Shown: positions 1-12,524, counted from the first letter of the stretch. The stretch is 64,000 nt of DNA from Ophiobolus disseminans (GCA_010093685.1 MU006230.1:1148813-1212812), one strand, 5' to 3'. The notes: generated by a model not told the origin, from the letters alone. Translations and numbers: made by a program.

Positions 1-1986
1 CTCTGAGACTGTCGGGTGGGAAAGATGGACAGGCACTCACGCAGCTGCAATGAAGATTCTGGATTGGAGTTTGTTTGCTCTATTGTATTATCTACACTGC
101 CAACCACGATATATATCCTTCTTTCCAACGTGTTCATCATTCTCGCTCACAATGAGTGCTGCTGCCGTGGGCTTCCGCAGGGTACCGCGGTGTACTTGCT
201 CTTGTGCCTTGCGACTGACTTTCCTCTGAACACTTCGTACTACACATCATCGTGAGTCGAGTCGCATACACAATGACGCTGATGCTGCATCCCTGTGTAC
301 ATCCATTGTTACGTCCTTTTTGGGGTTTAGCCTTGTGTTGGCGTCCACCAATCGGAGGCCGCTGGGGTGAGTCATTCTCGCTCAGAGTGAGAGTGTCGGC
401 AGACGGCTTAGCTCGGCCTTTTTGCGACAATCACGTTGATGCTTGGCTTGGGAATGAAGACGCAGAATTTATAGACTGTGCTGTGGCGGGTTTCTCGTTG
501 CGAGATGTTGCAAGCTTGTGCACGAAGATTTGGTGTCGGAATGGCGCATGAGTTGAATGTGTTCGCCGAGGAGATTCTAGGTGGCTATGCTGGCCGCGTT
601 GTTTTCGTTATTCTTGATTGGTATTTGATCTGGAGGTAAGTAAAGGTTAAGGTTGGACCTAAACCTTGGAATGGCGATTAGCACGTGTCAGCGTGTATTC
701 GTGTGGTTTCCTGGTGCAGTTGTTTCCATTCACTACAATTTGCATTCCATTTTGAGTGTTTGGGTGACGAAGATGTGGCAGGATCGAGTTAGGGGCTAGT
801 CATAGCGCAGTGAATGATAGAATTTGTTCTCATTGAGTTGGATTACCTAGGTAGCTGGATCAGGTGGATTGGCATGCTAAAATCGCCTGTACTTCGTACA
901 CAATGTCGAGGTGGACGTGAAGCCGCGTTACTCGTCCAATTTGGGAAGCGCGCACCAGAACTACCGAGGCGAGTTTCCATGTCTTGCTGTCAAGCCTAGG
1001 CGCGAACCGCACCGTCGTTGAAATGCCGATTTGACACTGTTTACACCTCCTGAGAACGTGCTTTGCTGTTTCACGACCATCCGCGTCGTCTTACGAAAGC
1101 TGAGCTTCATCACCTTCACAGACATCAACGACAATGAACGCAGATCCCCGAAACTGCGAATATCTCCACATATCAACTCAGGATCGGACGGAGCACGCCA
1201 CTGCACATCCGTTGTGTGAGCATCATGACTGCGGTTTCAGCCTGACAACCTCAGACACTTGTCATACAACCTCACACCCCGGCTAAAAGTGGACCTCACA
1301 GGAACGCACCCGAACTTATCACATCATGCGCACTAGCATCATCGGAATCATTGACACGACCGTTTACTGTCAACAGCTTGTACATCATTCATCATTGTTA
1401 GGTCTAGCGTGCATTGCGTAACGATTTCTTCTAGCTATGGCCGCTGGTCTCTGACCGTACTACCAATGCTAGACGGCACACCAGTCCACATCCAGTTCGG
1501 TATACTATGCTCTTATGGACTTCAGTCAGTCACCCCCTCAGAGTTGGATCTTCGCGAAAGCTCTTACACCTTCTAGCCCGGACATCGCTTGGCCGTTCGT
1601 ATTCAGTGGCGAATCAGGGATGTGCAACTCCTGCCAGCCATCATCTTCCATGAAGCTATGCAAACTTCCCGTTCGCATGAGCTCCAGCTCCAGACTTGGT
1701 GTCGCTTATCTGCACGTACAAGGGAAACGGCACGAGCCATGGAACAGCTGTCTCGCAGGTGCAGAATCTGGGGAAGGCTGAACGGATGGGCTCCTGCTCA
1801 TATTAACCTGAGGGCTCTCAGACATATTGCTTTCCCGTTCATTGTTGCTTCTCCACTCGCTTCTTATCCAACATCGTCCGAGCGTGCAGCTCTACCAGTC
1901 TTTCACTTCCGTGTCTGCAGGTCTCACATACTGGACCATTCTGTCTTGCTTCGCAACTGTTGGACCTGCAACAAATCGCCATTAAC
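1..1986. other. Intergenic stretch, no supported gene
   Basis: Only short overlapping reading frames are present, none with a recognisable domain or a convincing splice pattern. I saw no repeat or RNA gene here. It includes the 5' region of the Pth11-like gene that follows. Confidence 0.5.
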
Positions 1987-3310
1987 ATGTATTTACGACC
2001 GGGGACTGTGGTTGTGATTGTTGGAGCGACGTTGACGGGCCTCTCAACTGTCATTGTTGGCCTGCGGTACGACATGGCGTCCATGGTCGCCTTAGCCACA
2101 TCACTGACTGATCTCTTAGATACTACTGTCGGCACTTTCTCATGGGATCGGTTGGGCCGTCGGACCATCTCATGTTTGTCGCACTTGTAAGCTCTCATCA
2201 AGATCCAAATCAGTCCACAACTCACGATTTGTAGGTGCTCACCTGGGGAAACTTTGTGGTCAATTACTACCAGGACCAAACCAGCGGCAGATTTCGACCG
2301 AGCTTCTTACGAGATCCAGTATGTACTTCCCATATCCCTTTCAAAGCAACAAGCCAACAGTGAATCAGGCAAAGCGACCAGGAATTGAAGCTTCAGTCCG
2401 AGGGTCGCTCATCTCATGGTGGGTGTACCGTATGGGGTATAACCTGGCCCTTTGCTTCGTGAAACTTAGCATTCTATTCTTCTACCGCGCCATCGCATCG
2501 CATCGCACATTTCGCAGGTTCGTATACGCCACCATCGGCTTTGTCTGCGTCTACACATTCGGCGTCACCGTCGCATCTGCCTTTCAGTGCGAAAATCCAT
2601 CGGACAGCTGGAACACGACGGGCTATTTCAGCCAGTTTGACCGCGACCCAACGACCAAGCGCCCCAAGTTCAAGTGCTACGACCCAATCCGGCTTTGGGT
2701 CTTTTCAGCTGCAGTCAACTTGCTATCGGATGTTATCATCCTGCTCTTGCCCATACCTGCGCTCCTCAGCTTGAGGGTACCGATGAGCAAGCGTCTTGCA
2801 CTAATTGGCATCTTCTCAATTGGCATCATGGCTATCATCGCGTCCTCGATACGCATGTGGGTCATGTATCTCTGGAGCCAAAGCCCTAGTGCGAGTACGT
2901 CCCTCCTTCCTTAGACTGAGTCTCTTCACTAACATCAACCACCAGGTGCACGTTATGGCGGAGATCTACTCTTGTGGGGGGTTGTGGAAACAAATAGCGG
3001 CATCATTTCGGCCTCTGTACCGTTCTTACGATTGCTTTTTGTCGGCAGGCAAAAGGAAGAACGCGGTGTGACGCAAAGAAGGCTCGATGCCAGCCCGCCC
3101 AAGCCCATGGGCCAAGCAGGTCTCAGCATAAACCAACCGCTCGAGAAGCCACACGAGATCGACACCTGGGCTCTGTTCGAGACGGAAAAGAAGTCGGGAG
3201 AGGGCAGTCCTGGCTGGCAGCCTTTCATCACCGTTCCTGAGAGCCTTAATTCGGGCAGCAGAGGAAGCACGCTGCTCGAGCCAGCCCAGCTTCCGCATTC
3301 TACAGTATGA
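1987..3310 (+). CDS. Pth11-like rhodopsin-domain integral membrane protein
   Basis: Spliced model join(1987..2066, 2120..2186, 2235..2318, 2369..2894, 2946..3310), 373 residues, all junctions in frame. The protein is a fungal seven-helix 'rhodopsin domain' protein of the Pth11-like type; such proteins sit in the plasma membrane and some sense surfaces or host cues. Visible hallmarks are an N-terminal helix ending in VGLR-YYCR, the LTWGNF segment, FVKLSILFFYR in the third helix, a Cys pair around QCENP and KCYDP, and the signature YGGDLLLWGVVETNSGIIS followed by PFLRLLF after the last intron. Introns are 48-53 bases with good donors (GTACGA, GTAAGC, GTATGT, GTACGT). The start was chosen as the first ATG whose frame runs into helix 1. 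Its ligand and pathway cannot be told from sequence. Confidence 0.85.
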
Positions 3311-4901
3311 GATGGTCATATACGCGAGCTGGACCTCTCCGATATTTGTATATTAATTGTGCCGATACAGTAGAACAAGGAAGGAAGAAGCCTTGTCAGC
3401 ACAGTAGCCGGCTACTGCGACCATTCGTGTGGCCCATGGCCAGCACGAGCAACAAGGCAAAAGAGTGGATACAGTGATCTGATTCGTAATAGTGAGGAGC
3501 GAGGCTCCGATCTATGTACGATATATGCCAGATGACGATAGTCCATCTTGGGAACTAGCTCCATCCATGCCATGCTCATGTCACAACACCATGATCGACT
3601 GATCATTTCTACGTAGTTTAGTAACGACAATAATTCTCAAAAGAAACCTTAATTAACTATTTACTGAATTTCTTAGAAGCGAAAAACATCAGATGTTTAA
3701 AACTGGCTAAAATATCTCTCGCTTTGATCGAACATCCTCTCAAGTGCTAATGCTAACCGCCGGTCGAGTTTGGAGTATAAGTTCATTTCCGTACAGAGCG
3801 TCAATGACGATCGGCACGCAGCTTATTAGTGGGAACAGCTGCTCGCAGATAATGAGTAGAGACCTCTGACCTTGCACGACTCTCAGGACGTACGTATGTA
3901 GCTAAAGTAATACATTGTGTTTATTTGACTATGGAGAAGTTTCTTCGGCCCCAAACTCCGAGGTTTTTGTTTCATTCTCACCTCTGCCTGTCCGAGATGT
4001 CGAGTACTTGAGCATGGCCATGGTAATCTAGGTAGGCGTGTCTGCAATTCCCAGACGCACGGAAGTAAGAAAACCAACCCATAAAGAAACCTTGGAAGTA
4101 TACCAACGCCATTAATGTCCTTAGCCACCACCCGGCTGCCGAAGCACATAATTTGCGACGGAGAGCGCTCGGAGAACCGATGCCCCGTCGATCCTCAAAT
4201 GTGTCAAGGACCTCTGGAAACTCAAACATAGTGGGGCAAAATGCGTGCAACCTCACTTGGAGGCTGAGTCAATCAGCCGCTCGAGCTCGTCAGTCCGATT
4301 TTCTCCCCTATTCCTACTCGTCTTCGCTGGCGGCGTCACTGTCGAAGTCGCCATCGTCCTCGTTCTCGTCTTCCCCATCACTCGCATCGTCGTCCAGGTG
4401 TGCAGAGTTTTCAAGGATCCTAAGGTTGTGACTGGAAGACTGAAGGTTCTCGGGGATATCCGCGCGTTGTTGGTAAAGTAGTGCACCACTCGCCAGCTTC
4501 GAAAAGTGCGTTTGTTGCGATGAGTAGGTGTCAGTGTTGGAGGATTCGAAGTTTAGGATTGCCCTCGAATTGGCGGTCCACAAGCAGCACAGTCTTCCGA
4601 GTTGCACACGATTGATGCCATACAATGGACTGTGTCACTTAATTCTCAAGAGTAAGCCTGTCTATCCTCACAACACTATGAAGAGTTTAGAAAAAGCGTA
4701 TAAGGGTACCAGAAGAGATACGTCTCCGTATGCTAGGATACATTATTATTGCAACATCTGGTGAGGATATACAGGCACGTGTAACAGCTGAATGAAGCTT
4801 AACTAACTCTACCACGCCAACCAGTAAGACGGAGAACATTGTTCAAAACGTAGATGAAGTATTTGGCGGCCTCAAAGTGTTCGAGTAGCATAAACTCAGC
4901 A
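3311..4901. other. Intergenic stretch, no supported gene
   Basis: A minus-strand frame around 4314-4625 ends in a run of Asp/Glu/Ser residues and might be a relic C-terminus of the decayed gene at 4902-5804, but it has no recognisable domain. The stretch 3600-3720 is AT-rich. Nothing else could be supported. Confidence 0.4.
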
Positions 4902-5804
4902 TTACCTGCCGGTGGGGATAGTTTCGTCGGGGCGGCAGCATCCCCGAATGCAGAGCGCACACGTTCTCACTTGCGACCTTCGTATCAGGTTGGCGTGTTT
5001 TGACTGTCCCGGTGTGTGGTCCTCGAAGCGTTCGCCGAAAGAGACAGACTTTCCTGTATAGCAATAAGTCGTGTTCTGCTTCCACAGAGCCACATCCGAG
5101 TTTCTCTTGCGAAGGCTTACATGTACGCCCGCTTTCTGTGAGTTCTCGTCCACGATGTGGTGATTGGCGGCAGCGGACAGGGTGTTATGTGTGAAGTCGC
5201 AGCTGGGCAGCTTCAACAAGTCGTAGACCCCAGCTTGCTTGATGCCCTTGGTGATTGCGTGGTTGAGAACTGCAATGCCGTACTTGTCGATCAGATCCTG
5301 GAACTTGTGGCTTATGTAGTCGGGCTTGGAGAGACTAGATATAGCAACGAGCTGCGTAATGGTCTTGCCGATAATGGATGTGTCTGTCCCAGCTGGCGTA
5401 GCCCACTTCTTCGAATCGAGAGAAGGCGAAAGTTGTACTTGCCACCCTTGGAAGCTGGATTTCCATGGCTGACCCTTGTCTACGAATTGTCAAGGCACGT
5501 TACGATTAGTGAAGCCGACGCCTTCGGTAACTCCTTGGACGATGATTTTGGCTACCTTGAATCCATTCTCCTGGGTTTGTTCGCCAAAGAACTGACCTTC
5601 CATTCCCCGCCGATGCTTAATCTTTGCAAAATGAAAGCCTGCATCGATTGCGCATGCGTACACAGCCGGCTGTGAGCGATGAGGAGCGGTACCTATAGAA
5701 GCTCTGTCAGCCCCGTCGGACCATTGAGTTGCTCGAGTTCTGCCGAGTACGTCATGTGCTGCATTTGACTGCGTCCACAGTATGTTTCGGTAGTAGATGG
5801 CTTT
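4902..5804 (-). pseudogene. Decayed minus-strand coding sequence, family unknown
   Basis: Read on the minus strand, one frame stays open from 5804 to 4902 apart from a single TGA at 5492..5490, giving about 300 codons. The composition is protein-like rather than random: HFAKIKHRRGMEG, then FVDKGQPW, a stretch with KPDYISHKFQDLIDKYGI, and near the end TYCYTGKSVSFGERFEDH. The last part has a Tyr..Tyr.Gly-Lys-Ser...Arg...His spacing that is loosely reminiscent of GIY-YIG nucleases; that is a guess, not an assignment. The TGA could come from CGA by one C-to-T change. No start codon with good context was found, so the 5' end is probably lost. I do not recognise the family. Confidence 0.4.
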
Positions 5805-6882
5805 TCAGAGACGGAGTAGATGTGTCGAAACCTCGAGAGTTAGGAAATGGACGTGTGCAAGTGAGCGAAGTAAGTCGCGCAAGCCCGCTTAAACTCTCTC
5901 TTATCTTCACACCACTGTTTAGTCCATGATGTGATGCGCACAACAATGCTCAGAAGTACATGGTGTCTGAAGACTACATCTAGTCAGCCCGAGAGATGTT
6001 GCCACACGAGATCCACTTGTAGCCACCACGCCATGTCATGAGCTTGCGAGAAATTGCTGAAAAAGCTGCGTACAGTGCCGCGATGCATACACGGCGCACA
6101 AAAAAAGAACTGTAACGTGTATGACATGAAGTTGTTCACTTGGAAGGGGAGCACTCAAAAGAGAAGGATTCATGTCAGCGTGGTAGCTTGCTACTGCGCC
6201 GCTGCTTTGATCGATGATGCCCATGGTAAGCCTAATAACTCTTCACTCCCCTTACTTTGATGATGGACCTGACCGCTTGTCAGACGTTTGACAGTCGTTT
6301 GCACGGCAGAGCTGAGGGTTATGAAGCGGTCGCCTGACGGATTACTCTGCGCTGGCAAGCCTTACTCCCCATTTCGTTACCATAAAATCCACCACGGAGG
6401 AAGCAAGCGGTGTACGATACGGTGGTTTGAAGCCAAATATGGTCAGCGGACACGTTGTTGCATGGAATGATGTCTGACAGAAGGGGCCCTGACTTCTTGG
6501 CGGATCAGCTGCGTGTATTCGAGAGATACGACAGGGCGTACAACGTAATAGGCGATGGAATATAATCAAGCGGAATGCATCGTAGCATGACAAGCGTGGT
6601 GTTTTCTCTGACGATTGACGTTGCAGATCGGCCGTAGAGAGACCGGGGGTGCGGCGATTGATCCACCCATACCCAGAAAGGTAAGACGTCGGAGCAGACG
6701 CGGGAACTGGGCGTTAGACGTCAGCTCGGCGAGACATGTGGAGAAAGCAAGAGGTCACGTTGAGCTTCACGTCTTCCTGTCTAGCCTCACAGCATCAATC
6801 AGTCGCTCGGTATACAGAATACGTGCCCCGTTGCTCCCATCACACCGCCGCTTGCGCCTCCCCCATATCCCCCACATGACGA
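5805..6882. other. Intergenic / upstream region of the oligopeptidase gene
   Basis: Short unrelated frames only; no domain, RNA gene or repeat recognised. Confidence 0.5.
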
Positions 6883-6890
6883 TATAAAAG
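6883..6890 (+). promoter_or_regulatory. TATA box of the M3 oligopeptidase gene
   Basis: The string TATAAAAG lies about 210 bases upstream of the ATG at 7095 and 26 bases upstream of an in-frame GTG at 6909. Position and sequence fit a TATA element; the transcription start is not known. Confidence 0.5.
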
Positions 6891-7094
6891 CAGCAAGCGC
6901 CCGCAACCGTGGCTACCTCACGCTCTCCCCTGCGCCTACTCGTCGCCCTCTTCATCGCCTTCGTCGCCATTGTGGCTCTCCTACGACTCGGCGCGCGCCC
7001 TCCCCCGTCCATATTGCACTATCTCAAGTCGAGCAATTTGCACAATCCTTTGCGCAATCCGTTCGGGTACTTCCGACCACTCACCAACTCCACC

Positions 7095-9326
7095 ATGGCG
7101 CCCAAACAGTACAAGACCCCTCCGCAGCTGCCGCCGAGGTTCACAGCAACCAAGGAGAGCCTAATTGAGGACACCAAGAGGCTGATTGACAGGTCACGAG
7201 GCGTCCAGGATGCCGTGGTCCGCGACGTGAAGCTCGACAGCGCGACATTCGCCAATGTCGTCCTCCCCATCGCCCGCGATGATAACAAGATGGCCATTGA
7301 GTCGCACATCATCGGCTTCTACAATGCCGTGTCTACAAACAAGGCGCTGCGTGATGCGTCCAGCGAGGCGGAGCAATTGCTCGACGACTTCGGCATCGAG
7401 TCGTCCATGCGCGAGGACGTCTTCAACCTCGTGGATGCGGCCTTAAAGAGGAAGGAGCAGCTGGACCCCGAGTCGCAGCGGTTGCTGGAGAAGGACCATA
7501 AGTCGTTTATAAGGAACGGGCTGAGCCTGCCTGCGGGGCCGAAGCGCGACAGGTTCAAGGAGATCAAGCAGCGGCTGAGCACCATCGCAATCGCCTTCCA
7601 GAAGAACCTCAACGAGGAGAACGGGGAGCTGTGGTTCACACCCGAGGAGCTGCATGGCGTGCCGGAGGATGTCATTGCTACCTTGCAGAAGGGCGAGGGC
7701 GAGAAGGAGGGCAAGCTCCGCTTGACCTTCAAGTACCCCGATCTCTTCCCAACCCTCAAGTATGCGACCAACGCAGCGACGAGGAAGAAGGTCATGATCG
7801 AGAACGAGAACAAGTGCAACGACAACGTTGCGCTGTTCCGCGAGGCCATCCTCCTCCGCGACGAGGCGGCCCGCATCCTCGGCTACGACAACCACGCCCA
7901 GTTCAGGATCGAGGACAAGATGGCCAAGACCACCAAGACGGTCGACGACTTCCTGGCAGATCTGCGGAAACGCCTTGCGCCGGGCGGAAAGAAGGAGATT
8001 GAGAAGCTCATGGAGTTCAAAAGGCAGGATGTCAAGGACCAGGGCCTTACTGGACCCTTGGCTGACGGCTACTACCTGTGGGATCACCGCTACTACGACC
8101 GCCTCATGTTGGAGAAGGATTATCAGCTGGACCACCAGGTCATTGCTGAGTACTTCCCGCTCCAGACCACCATCCAGGGCATGCTGAAGATCTTCGAGGA
8201 GCTCTTCGGTCTCGTCTTTGTTGAGATTGCAGGCGAGGAGGAGCGAGCAGCTCTTGCAGAAGGTGGCAAGGGGTCAGACATTGTCTGGCACGAGGATGTT
8301 CAGATCTTTAGCGTTTGGGATGACGAGGGTGAGGGTGCTGGCTTTGTTGGCTACCTCTACCTTGACCTATTCCCCCGTGATGGTAAGTATGGACATGCCG
8401 CCAACTTCAACTTGCAGCCCGGCTACATAGATGAGAATGGCAAGCGACGCTACCCTGCGACTGCGCTTGTCTGCAACTTCTCCAAGCCCACGCCAAAGAA
8501 GCCTTCCCTCCTGAAACATGACGAAGTTGTAACTCTGTTCCACGAGCTTGGTCATGGTATTCACGACCTAGTATCACGGACAACATACTCCCGCTTCCAC
8601 GGCACGAACACCGTCCGCGACTTCGTTGAGGCCCCGTCGCAGATGCTGGAGAACTGGTGTTGGACCCCGTCCCAGCTACGGTCCCTATCACACCACTACT
8701 CATATCTCTCTTCCAACTACGAAAAGGCATATATTGAGTCTTCAGGCGCCGACAAGAAGCCATCCGAGCAGATTCCCAACTCGCTCATCGCGAACCTGAT
8801 CAACACCAAGCACGTCAACGATGCTCTCTTCAATCTCAGGCAGCTGCACTTCGGCACCTTCGATATGACCGTGCATGAGCCAGCAAGTCATGCAGACATT
8901 GAGAAGCTCGACATCACTGAGACATACAACAAGCTCAGGAACGAGATCAGCCAGCTCAACGGCCCAGAAGCGCTGGAGGGTGACAAGAAGGGTGACTGGC
9001 ACTGGGGCAACGGTCAAGCTACGTTTGGCCACCTGATTGGCGGGTATGATGCTGGGTAAGTCTTTCCATACTATCTTGCCATTAACAAGAAGTTCACTAA
9101 CATCCATGACAGTTACTACGGCTACCTGTCCTCGCAAGTCTACTCCACCGACATGTTCTACAGCGTGTTCAAGGCCGATCCCATGAACGGCAAGGAGGGC
9201 CGGCGCTACAGGCACACGGTGCTCGAGCGCGGTGGAAGCAAGGAGGAAATGGAGATTCTGGAGGAGTTCTTAGGCAGGAAGCCCGAGACGGAGGCCTTCT
9301 ACAAAGAGCTTGGCATTAGCGAGTAG
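7095..9326 (+). CDS. PRD1: M3-family oligopeptidase (saccharolysin / thimet oligopeptidase type)
   Basis: join(7095..9055, 9113..9326), 724 residues, close to the roughly 710 of yeast saccharolysin. It is a zinc metallo-endopeptidase that degrades short peptides in the cytosol and the mitochondrial intermembrane space. The HELGH zinc motif lies at residues 483-487, and the third zinc ligand is Glu512 in the FVEAPSQMLENW block. The C-terminal DAG-YYGYLSSQVYS motif of the family is created exactly across the 57-base intron (GTAAGT..ACAG). The ATG at 7095 has strong context (CACCATGG). The same frame is open for another 62 codons upstream, back to a GTG at 6909 in near-perfect initiation context, and those codons would add a hydrophobic N-terminal segment; see the findings. 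The gene symbol follows the yeast orthologue. Confidence 0.93.
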
Positions 9327-10106
9327 AGCGCTACAGATGTAGAACTGCAGATGAATGTACAAGTGCGAACGCATATGCTGCTTTAGCGATGCATACATAG
9401 CCTGCGAGCATGAATGAGAAATGTGTCTATGCGACAATGGGTTCTGAAGGCATGATGAGCCGACGTATTTGTTCACGTGTGGTGTAATGGTCTACCTAGG
9501 CGCCAGCATGTCATTGAATTTGTAAGCTACGGAAACAGATTGTTCCGTAGTGGCTCTAGTAATCTGTGAAAGTGCATTCTAATTTCGAGCGTTGTAGGAT
9601 GACTAAGCCCGCGTATCTAGCGTGCAAGGCTTCAATGCCCGCATCTCCGCAGCCCCATCGTCTCCACAATCAACTACCTAAGTGACCACTATCTCACCCT
9701 GCAAGTCCATTTCCCTACTTACACAAACATTCATTTCCCCCTTTCTCGCTTTTGCCGGAACGAACCTCTAGCCTGCGCGCCATGCCATCGTGAAACATCT
9801 TAATCGCCGCGTCGATCGGACGGCCCGACTCTTAATGCCAAACTGCGCATCCAGTTCTCTGCAGGGCTGATTGTTTAATCCTATATCCGGTCCGAACGCA
9901 GCAGTTATATGATTTCGCAGATATAGCGGGCTTAATTTGTTTCGACCGCTTCCACGAGCATCCGGGCAGGTAGCTAAATAGCACCACTATGGATGAGGAT
10001 TTGTTGGTGTAGCTATCTATCACTCTCTCATTCGTTTGTATATACATTCCCTCGCTTCAGTTCACAGAATTACCTTCGTTTCATATCTCAATCGCGCTTG
10101 TTCGCA
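9327..10106. other. Intergenic, between oligopeptidase and carboxylesterase
   Basis: Pyrimidine-rich just before the esterase start (about 10010-10100), as is common in fungal promoters and leaders. No gene, repeat or RNA recognised. Confidence 0.5.
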
Positions 10107-11825
10107 ATGAAGAGTTTCCGCCTCCTGCTCGCCGTTGGGGCTTGCTTTTCTCCTCTCGTAAGCGCTGTCGACACTCTGGTCGACGTTGGCTACGCGAAAT
10201 ACCAAGGCTCGGTCATCGACTCCCGTCTCAAGGTGTCTGCCTGGAAAGGCGTGCAGTACGCCGCACCTCCTACTGGCAATCTACGCTTCGCAGCGCCGCA
10301 AGATCCTATTGTCACTGGCACTATCAATGCCACCAGGCATGGCGCGACGTGTCCACCCAGCCGGCCTGATGATTGGACTATATCTGGGCCCAACGATCGC
10401 TTCACCATCGCGGAAGACTGCCTTTACCTGAGCGTATATGCACCTACTGGGGCGCGTGTCGACTCGAAACTCCCGGTCGTGGTGTTTTTCCAGGGCGGTG
10501 GCTTTGCGTCGCAATCGAGTGCGAATTGGGATCCCACGGATATTGTAGCGGACGGACAGGTTGTGTTTGTGCAGTTCAGCTACCGCGTCGGCGTGTACGG
10601 ATTTCTCAACGGCGCCGCGGTCAAGGCTGGTGGTGGCGATGTTAATGCTGGCCTGCGGGACCAGATCAAGCTGCTTGAGTGGGTGAACAAGCACATCACC
10701 CAGTTTGGTGGCAACCCAGACAATGTCGTCCTCGATGGTGTCAGCGCTGGCGGGTCTTCTGTTGCCCTTATGATCGCCGCGGATACGGGAAAGAAACCGC
10801 TATTCGCTGGTGGTATCATGGAATCTGGAGGATGGGTGACAATGCGCCCAGCGGACCAAGGCGAGGAGCAGTATCAGTGTCTCCTGAAAGACAAGGATTG
10901 CGCTGGTGCATCGGACGGTCTTGCTTGTCTGCGCGCACTGAACGAATCAGCCATCCGTTCATCCAACTGCTGGTTCAATCCCAACATCGACGGCGATCTC
11001 TACACGGATTCCCTGGTCAATCTCTTTGCACAAGGCAAATACGCAAAGGTGCCAACCGTCATGGGCAGCTGTTCCGAAGAGGGCACAAAGTATAACGCCC
11101 CTGAGACACTCGACAATCCGATCGACGCCCTCACATGGGTGGTCACCGACAAAGATAACAGCCTCAGCAACAACTCCAAATCCATCCTCAACGACCTCTA
11201 CATGAAACCCACGCAGCCCACCTTCCCAGGCAAAGGCCGCTACTGGCGCCACGCTGCCGTTGCCATCGCCGACATTGGCACCCACTGCATCACACGCAAC
11301 ATCCAGAACTACCTCGCCCGCGACGGCGTCCCCACCTACAACTACAAATACGCCGTCCTCGATCCCTCCGACGAAGCTGTTGGTTACGGCGCGTGGCACA
11401 CCGTCAACGCGTACGCTTTTTGGGGCGTAAATCGCACCGACGGCGGCGAGCCCCCGAGCTACTTCACAACCAACGCGCCCATTATCAAGACCGTTCGCGC
11501 GTACTGGACCAGCTTCATCCGCAACCTCGATCCTAATACCGACCGCGCGAACAAAGCTGTCGAATGGACGCCATATGCCGGAAAGGACTCCCGCGAGAGG
11601 CTATTCATCCAGACTAATAACACCAAGATGGAGCGCATGAGTCCAGCACAGGCGCTGCGCTGCGATGTTGTGAGGCCGATGAGTGACCATTTGGGCAGAC
11701 CGCCTGCGAAGGGCGTTGTAACCGAACTTGACGGCAAGCTTGCGGCGAAGGTGAAGAGCGCGAGTGAGAGTACGGATTTGTCGGGGGGGAAGAAGCATGG
11801 GAGGGATTTTGTGGGGTATTATTGA
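10107..11825 (+). CDS. Secreted type-B carboxylesterase / lipase family
   Basis: Single exon, 572 residues. The N-terminus is a signal peptide ending near LVSAVDT, so the enzyme is probably secreted. The alpha/beta-hydrolase triad is visible: nucleophile Ser213 in DGVSAGGSS (a variant of the usual GESAGG, Val replacing Glu), acid Glu325 in SCSEEGT, and His431 in GAWHTVNAY. The oxyanion hole is FFQGGG (Gln129-Gly132). The early EDCLYLSVY motif of the family is present. The start at 10107 was chosen over longer in-frame extensions because it begins directly with the signal peptide. Substrate is unknown; the family covers lipid, ferulate-like and xenobiotic esters. Confidence 0.9.
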   Translation: MKSFRLLLAVGACFSPLVSAVDTLVDVGYAKYQGSVIDSRLKVSAWKGVQYAAPPTGNLRFAAPQDPIVTGTINATRHGATCPPSRPDDWTISGPNDRFTIAEDCLYLSVYAPTGARVDSKLPVVVFFQGGGFASQSSANWDPTDIVADGQVVFVQFSYRVGVYGFLNGAAVKAGGGDVNAGLRDQIKLLEWVNKHITQFGGNPDNVVLDGVSAGGSSVALMIAADTGKKPLFAGGIMESGGWVTMRPADQGEEQYQCLLKDKDCAGASDGLACLRALNESAIRSSNCWFNPNIDGDLYTDSLVNLFAQGKYAKVPTVMGSCSEEGTKYNAPETLDNPIDALTWVVTDKDNSLSNNSKSILNDLYMKPTQPTFPGKGRYWRHAAVAIADIGTHCITRNIQNYLARDGVPTYNYKYAVLDPSDEAVGYGAWHTVNAYAFWGVNRTDGGEPPSYFTTNAPIIKTVRAYWTSFIRNLDPNTDRANKAVEWTPYAGKDSRERLFIQTNNTKMERMSPAQALRCDVVRPMSDHLGRPPAKGVVTELDGKLAAKVKSASESTDLSGGKKHGRDFVGYY

Positions 11826-11972
11826 TTGGAAGGCGGGGTATATTCGCGGGGGAGGGAAAGGTGGGGTTTAGATAGATTTTAGAGGGTACTAACCTGAGTT
11901 CTGACCCTTTTGCTAGTCGCCATGACACTTATACTGTCCCTGAATTACAATCGAGTGTTTAAATCCGGCCTC

Positions 11973-12524
11973 CTACCCAACGACTTCTCTCCCGTCAAGT
12001 AAATCCAACATCGGCACCCCTACTTCCCCCTTCCAGCCTGCACTCCACCTCCCCACTTCCTTCTTCCCCTCCACGTATTCTAGTGCCTTCTTTTGAATCC
12101 CCTTCCACCCCCCCAATTCAGATACTGCGCCCTGCACCCCCAGCTCCTGCAGCGCAGCTCGAACCCACGTCAAGCAAGTGAACGATTACGCTTTCGCTTG
12201 ATCCGGGTCATCGATCTGGTAAACCGGCACTGCTTCAAGGATCCTTTCAAGTACACCTGGGGACGTGACTTTAGCTATAACGATGCGGACTAGTAGACGT
12301 TGTTCAAGCTGGACGTCCGAGATGGCCAGACGTTCGTAGCGCCACGGCTGTGTGAGCTCGCCGGAGGTAATTTGGAACGTGTTTTTGACGTGGCGCTTTG
12401 TGGCTGAATTGGCCTACTGTATTTTGGTGCATTTTGGAGAAATTAAGAGCGCGTAGTGGTATGTTCCAGGGTGATTTGGCCGCGCGTAGAGAGCGAGCTC
12501 GAGACGGGGTTTGTTGCGAGGCAT
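11973..12524 (-). pseudogene. Broken gene of a small fungal family (DUF6914-like)
   Basis: From the ATG at 12524 to the stop at 11973 one frame runs for 184 codons with no shift, but it is cut by TAG at codon 37 (12416..12414) and TAA at codon 113 (12188..12186). Between and after the stops the protein reads coherently: GTYHYALLISPK, then GELTQPWRYERLAISDVQL, VIAKVTSPGVLERILEAVPV, TWVRAALQELG, and a C-terminal VPMLDLLDGRE. This order matches a small fungal family of unknown function that I associate with DUF6914; the name is from memory and moderately sure. Both stops can be reached from Gln codons by one C-to-T change. No intron with proper ends removes them. Its neighbour at 12713-13525 on the same strand is broken too. 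Confidence 0.6.

Noticed and set aside
5157..5675. Plus-strand frame of 172 codons
   Set aside because: It is the antisense shadow of the decayed minus-strand gene, whose translation is far more protein-like.
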